Of a DNA stretch of 64,000 nt, positions 60,088 through 64,000 are shown one piece after another. The DNA lies in contig FUZR01000001.1 in the NCBI GenBank assembly GCA_900167895.1, positions 291,144-355,143 of the forward strand. The letters are read 5' to 3'. The position numbers and the translations under genes are program-made. Every line of letters begins with the position of its first letter. Within the stretch, counting starts at the first letter, position 1. Source of the DNA: Bacteroidales bacterium WCE2004. GTDB lineage: Bacteria > Bacteroidota > Bacteroidia > Bacteroidales > UBA932. The notes under the pieces were generated by a model that was not told the DNA's origin, made no database searches, and worked only from the letters and a program-made list of their open reading frames with translations.

Positions 60088-63000
60088 TCAAGGGCAGGCG
60101 GTGAAAGGAGCCCCACAGGCCGCGTTGGCGCGGTACTGGGGCGCATAGAGGGATTCGACCGTGACCACGGGGGCCGCAAAGGTGCCGGCCTGGGTCACGA
60201 AGAAGGATTCTTCCCACTTCGTGGTCTCTTCCGGACAGACATCGAACCACCAGCACGTGCGGTCGGCGCGGACTTCACGGTAGCACTGGACAAGTCGCGT
60301 CCAGAGGCCGTCGACCCGGACCGGCCTGCCATCGCCGAGCGCCTGGCCGGAAAGCTGGTCGACCGGCAGGAAGCAAGCTTCGCGGAAGGCGTCCAGCCGG
60401 ACGAAAGAGCGGTTCTCCGCGCTCCAGAGCTCATATTCGGCGACGACCTTGTCGCCCACCTGGAGCGTGTCGCCGGGCTTCAGCGCAACGCGCTTGCCGT
60501 CCTGCTCCAGATAGAACCGCCGCTCGACGCGCATGTCGTTGCCGGAGGCCTGGATGTCCGCGAACGGAAGCGTCTCGGAGGCGGTCAGCGTCACAATCTG
60601 GCGGTCCAGCAGGTCGTCGGACGAGGACAGGACCAGCTGCAGCGCGTCCACGTAGGCCGGTTCACCGGTCCAGGACTGCGTCTCGTTCTGGAGGGTCAGC
60701 CAGAGCCGCACCCCGTCGGAGACACGGCCTTCAAGCAGGCCTGCGAGCAGGGTGTGGGCATAGACCTCCGAAGAGAGCAGGCCGCGGAAAGGCAGCACGG
60801 CATTCGGGTAATAAAGCCCGCCGGACGGATGACGGACGGCGTATTGCTCCAGCGAGATGAGGTCGCGCTGGACGGTCTTCGCGAAGCGGTCGGACGCGAA
60901 GACCACTTCGCCCCAGGCCCGACCGAGGGCGAGGCCCGCCTCGGAGGCGGTCAGGTTGCGGAGCGTCCGCACACGGCGGGCCTTGTCCAGGATCCAGCCG
61001 TTGGCGTAGTCATAGCGGCCGGGGGTCAGATACTTCCGCGCAAAGCGGCGGAATTCGGAGAGACGGAAGCGACGGACAGCCCTCTTTTCCACGCCCTTCA
61101 GGTCGAAGGGCACGGACGTCCACATGGCCCGGATGTCCATATACTGCTCGTCCGAAAGACCGCCGCACCAGCGCGGCCACCAGTTGCCGAACTGGCTATA
61201 GTCCAGGTAATGGACGGTCTGCGTCAGGTCCGGGACGGCGATGCCCTTGTCCCGGAGCACGGCCATGCGCTCCAGGATGGTGGCCGTCACGACCGCCGAG
61301 GACTCCATCCCCTTCGTCCAGGCGAAGCCGCCGTCCTCGCAGCGCAGGGCCAGGAGCGGGGCCAGCGTGCCGGTCGTATCCCGGCCCAGCAGCGCCCGGG
61401 CATAGAAACTGGCCGAGAGCGAGAGGGCGTCCGGATCCTCCGGCGCCGTCCACTGCGCGAGGCCCTCCTCCGCCAGTTCGCGGAGCGTCCGGAACGTCAC
61501 TTCCGCCTTGTCGCCGGGCGCGTTGACGAACATCCGGCGGAGCGAATCCACGGCTTCCAGCCCGGCCAGGGCCGAATGGCATTCCGTGATCAGCTGCTCC
61601 GCCCGCTCGACCGGCACGGAAAGGCGCACGGCGTCACTGAAGCCGTCACCCTCGAACACCAGCTGCAGGTTCAGCTTCGGCTCGTCCCACCAGCCTACGA
61701 AGGAAGGCTGGAAGGAAGGCGGCGCCGTGAGCGTGAACTGGGCCGTGGACGTGCCGCCGGCCGGGACCGTCAGGTCCGCCGCCTGGGCGTACGCCGGCTG
61801 TCGGTCCTCCACGGCGTCTTCCATCTCCACCCGCAGATACAGGCGGCCGGACAGGGTGTCCCGGGAAATGTTCGACACCGAAGCGGAAAGCAGATACCGG
61901 TCTTCTTCGTACAGATAGCGCGGCTCCGCCACGGAGATCCGCACCGGCACCGTCACCACGAAGTCCTGCTGCAGGGTGGCGTTCCGCATGGACGGGTCAT
62001 GGGCGAAGACATTGACGTGATAGGTGGACAGCTTGTCGGAAGTCCGGAAGGTCACATCCAGCTTGCCGTCCTGGTCGGGATAGACGAACGGATCGAAGGC
62101 CAGGGCCTCGGAGAAGACGGCGCGGAAGTCATCGTCGGAAAGCTCCGGCATGTCATCCACATAGGTGTCCGCCCGGACGACTACGTCCGGCTCCCGAGAT
62201 TCCGGAGCGCCACGACGACTGACGCCATAACCGATGACCACCGTCTCCTCCAGCATTTCAAGATCTTCCTCCAGGATAACCTCCACCCCGGGAGCGGCGG
62301 GCAGCCGGACGGTCTCGTAGCCGATACAGGAAATCGTCAAAGTGGCACCGATCGGCGCCTCCAGCGAGAAGAAACCATCCACGTTGGTCACCGCCCCTGT
62401 CCTGGTGCCTTCAACGAGAACGGCAGCTCCAATGAGAGGCTCACCTGTGGCATCGAAGACGACACCATAGACCGAGCCCTGCGCGCCGGTCGGAAAGATG
62501 CGCGGGACGACGAATGACCGGCTGGTGAGGCGCCCGGTCACCGACCAGAACACGGGTCGCCGGAAAACCGGTGCACGCAGCTCCACCCGCTTCCAGACGT
62601 TCGGGGCCATCGCATCCAGGCTCTTGTCGTACACCGACACGACAGCCTCAACGCCAGGCACCGACTGCAGAGACAGGGTGAAGGGGGCGCCGGGACGCGT
62701 GCGGTCCTCGAAACGGGAGAAAGAAAGCGGCAGGTCCATCGAATGCCGGACCCGACGGTAGGTCGCCTCGTGGCTCACCTTCTCCGCATCGCGGAAATAG
62801 AAGATTTCCAGCCGCACGGCGTCGGGATAAGAATCTTTATAAACAAACGGAAGCTCCAGCAGCGACTGGTCTCCGTACAGATGGACCGGGCGCGACTCCA
62901 GGACCGATCCGTCCGGCGCGGTCAGGGTGGCCACCGCCCACAGCGGGCCGGCCCCTGCGCCCAGCCGGGCCTGGATCCGCCTGCCGGCTTCGATATCCGT

Positions 63001-63999
63001 CTCACCGGGCAGGAACACGCTCCGCACCGGGGCGTTCAGGCCGGAAGTCATCTTCAGGATGGGCATTACGGTCTCGGCAGTCTTCTGCACAGTCATGTCT
63101 ACATTCTGGATTTCGTACAAGACTACACCCAGGATGTAATACAAGCCATCCGGGCAATCGGACAGGTCCAGTTCGAGCGTTTTTTCCGATACGCCTGTCC
63201 GGAGCTCGTTGCCGTCTGCATCTTTCAAGTAATATCTGACGGGCATGCGAACGGATTCGCCACCATTGTTGACCGTCCAGGCAAGGCGGGCGACGGGCTC
63301 CGTCAGGATGGAGTTGTCCAGCATGAGGGAAGGCCCGACGGACAACGCTCCGGGGGCCGCGTTCTTCAGCTTGACAGCCAGGGACAGGCCAGGCGACACC
63401 CGGAACTTATGCTCGAAATCGTGTGTCTCGCCAGACGCATCTGTCGCTCTGACCGTCAACTTATAACTCCCGGAGTCGGTCGGCGTGAACGGAATCCGGA
63501 AGGCGCCGTTCCCGTCGATGGATAACGCCCCTTTCCAGACTTCCCGGGAATATGAGGTAATGCGCCCTTCCAGTGTCATCCTGTCCACGGGATGCCCGGA
63601 ATAGCTGACCGCCTTGCCGCATATCTCGATCTCGGAATCCGGGAAGTAAGGCTTCTCCTGCGGATCGAAGGTCACCTCGAAAGTCGGCAGGACGAAGTCG
63701 TCCACCCGGAAAGCGGAGCGCACCAGCATTTCATCCTTATACACCACCTCGATGTTCCACAGACCGTTCCGCTCTTCCCCGGGGATGGCCCATTCCCAGG
63801 CCACCGATCCGAAGGCATTGGTCTTCAGGTTCATTTCGGCCAGCTTCTCTCTTTGCGCGTTGAGGATCTTCACCCGGACACGCTCTCCTTTGGCCAGCGC
63901 CTTCACCCGGTCGCGCAGGTCGCCCTCGAACAGGATGGCCTTGGCCTTGAGGGTATCGCCGGGACGATAGGCACCGCGGTCCTTGAACACGCGGCCATG
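60088..63999 (-). CDS. Alpha-2-macroglobulin-like protein with embedded SusC-type module, 5' truncated
   Basis: At least 1300 residues; the start lies past the window. The visible part opens with an MG2-like DRGAYRPGDTLKAKAILF, then several beta-rich MG domains. A carboxypeptidase-D-regulatory-like module (about bases 62495-62255) with GAAVLVEGTRTG and SCIGYETV ends in EETVVIGYG (about 62225-62250), the same motif order as the N-terminus of SusC. It is followed by the ANA/A2M-type region and an alpha-helical TED-like region (about 61600-60700) without a CGEQ thioester. The C-terminal part resembles an MG/receptor-binding region. Such proteins trap or sense proteases in the envelope. Operon with ECF sigma, anti-sigma and DUF6108-like genes. 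Confidence 0.82.
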   Translation of the reverse strand, partial: HGRVFKDRGAYRPGDTLKAKAILFEGDLRDRVKALAKGERVRVKILNAQREKLAEMNLKTNAFGSVAWEWAIPGEERNGLWNIEVVYKDEMLVRSAFRVDDFVLPTFEVTFDPQEKPYFPDSEIEICGKAVSYSGHPVDRMTLEGRITSYSREVWKGALSIDGNGAFRIPFTPTDSGSYKLTVRATDASGETHDFEHKFRVSPGLSLAVKLKNAAPGALSVGPSLMLDNSILTEPVARLAWTVNNGGESVRMPVRYYLKDADGNELRTGVSEKTLELDLSDCPDGLYYILGVVLYEIQNVDMTVQKTAETVMPILKMTSGLNAPVRSVFLPGETDIEAGRRIQARLGAGAGPLWAVATLTAPDGSVLESRPVHLYGDQSLLELPFVYKDSYPDAVRLEIFYFRDAEKVSHEATYRRVRHSMDLPLSFSRFEDRTRPGAPFTLSLQSVPGVEAVVSVYDKSLDAMAPNVWKRVELRAPVFRRPVFWSVTGRLTSRSFVVPRIFPTGAQGSVYGVVFDATGEPLIGAAVLVEGTRTGAVTNVDGFFSLEAPIGATLTISCIGYETVRLPAAPGVEVILEEDLEMLEETVVIGYGVSRRGAPESREPDVVVRADTYVDDMPELSDDDFRAVFSEALAFDPFVYPDQDGKLDVTFRTSDKLSTYHVNVFAHDPSMRNATLQQDFVVTVPVRISVAEPRYLYEEDRYLLSASVSNISRDTLSGRLYLRVEMEDAVEDRQPAYAQAADLTVPAGGTSTAQFTLTAPPSFQPSFVGWWDEPKLNLQLVFEGDGFSDAVRLSVPVERAEQLITECHSALAGLEAVDSLRRMFVNAPGDKAEVTFRTLRELAEEGLAQWTAPEDPDALSLSASFYARALLGRDTTGTLAPLLALRCEDGGFAWTKGMESSAVVTATILERMAVLRDKGIAVPDLTQTVHYLDYSQFGNWWPRWCGGLSDEQYMDIRAMWTSVPFDLKGVEKRAVRRFRLSEFRRFARKYLTPGRYDYANGWILDKARRVRTLRNLTASEAGLALGRAWGEVVFASDRFAKTVQRDLISLEQYAVRHPSGGLYYPNAVLPFRGLLSSEVYAHTLLAGLLEGRVSDGVRLWLTLQNETQSWTGEPAYVDALQLVLSSSDDLLDRQIVTLTASETLPFADIQASGNDMRVERRFYLEQDGKRVALKPGDTLQVGDKVVAEYELWSAENRSFVRLDAFREACFLPVDQLSGQALGDGRPVRVDGLWTRLVQCYREVRADRTCWWFDVCPEETTKWEESFFVTQAGTFAAPVVTVESLYAPQYRANAACGAPFTACP

Positions 64000-64000
64000 G

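Overview
The window looks like a chromosomal segment of a GC-rich, uncultured gut or rumen Bacteroidales (Bacteroidota). The signs are a SusC/SusD pair, a hybrid two-component regulator fused to an AraC domain, repeated TAnnTTTG promoter boxes, Bacteroidota-only families (DUF3276, DUF5606, a YbbR-type protein in a nusB-yajC cluster, glycine-lipid acyltransferases), and the absence of Shine-Dalgarno leaders. Genus cannot be fixed from the sequence. I see no phage, plasmid, IS element or CRISPR array.

Layout. 1-3.4 kb: the 3' part of a GH3 glycosidase and a secreted carboxylesterase. 3.4-5.2 kb: a radical SAM/SPASM enzyme, a very small lipoprotein and the RNase P RNA, packed end to end. 5.1-7.1 kb: a PlsC-like and a GNAT-like acyltransferase, probably glycine-lipid synthesis. 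7.1-11.6 kb: a housekeeping operon nusB-yajC-ybbR-coaE-DUF5606-rimO, divergent from a DUF3276 PUR-like protein. 12-16.1 kb: a coiled-coil gene, zapA, a probable 6S RNA, rny (RNase Y) and dsbD. 16.2-20.6 kb: envelope proteins (OmpA-like, DUF3869-like, a YjbH-like barrel, a TapB-like protein). 20.7-25.9 kb: GH51 arabinofuranosidase, RidA, a uracil-DNA-glycosylase-like protein, a SANT/Myb-like protein behind a phased operator array, and an aminotransferase. 26.2-37.4 kb: a polysaccharide utilization locus (susD remnant, susD, susC, hybrid regulator, GH97). 37.4-40.2 kb: nrdD-nrdG. 40.2-45.6 kb: MATE transporter, a small lipoprotein, a tricorn-type protease. 45.6-51.5 kb: purA, purC-purB, purF and a radical SAM gene. 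51.5-53.8 kb: NfeD-like protein, flotillin and a small HTH regulator. 53.8-56.9 kb: cobalamin riboswitch, btuB-like receptor, FMN-binding lipoprotein, HAD phosphatase. 57.0-57.7 kb: tRNA-Ala(GGC) followed by a gene-free stretch rich in inverted repeats. 57.7-64 kb: a BASS transporter and an operon of alpha-2-macroglobulin-like protein, ECF sigma, anti-sigma and a DUF6108-like protein, cut by the window end.

How the genes work together. GH3, esterase, GH51, SusC/D and GH97 fit use of plant-type or alpha-linked glycans, with the hybrid regulator as the likely sensor of the PUL. The pur genes form a purine cluster, and nrdDG shows anaerobic growth. The most unusual items are: an alpha-2-macroglobulin-like protein carrying a SusC-type N-terminal module with a TonB-box-like motif and encoded with its own sigma/anti-sigma pair; a radical SAM/lipoprotein pair with a minimal lipoprotein abutting rnpB; three AAACGTTT palindromes spaced exactly 21 bp; a structured repeat found both in an intergenic gap and in frame inside dsbD, with a compensated stem; and a set of promoters whose -7 box ends exactly 4 nt before the start codon, suggesting leaderless mRNAs.
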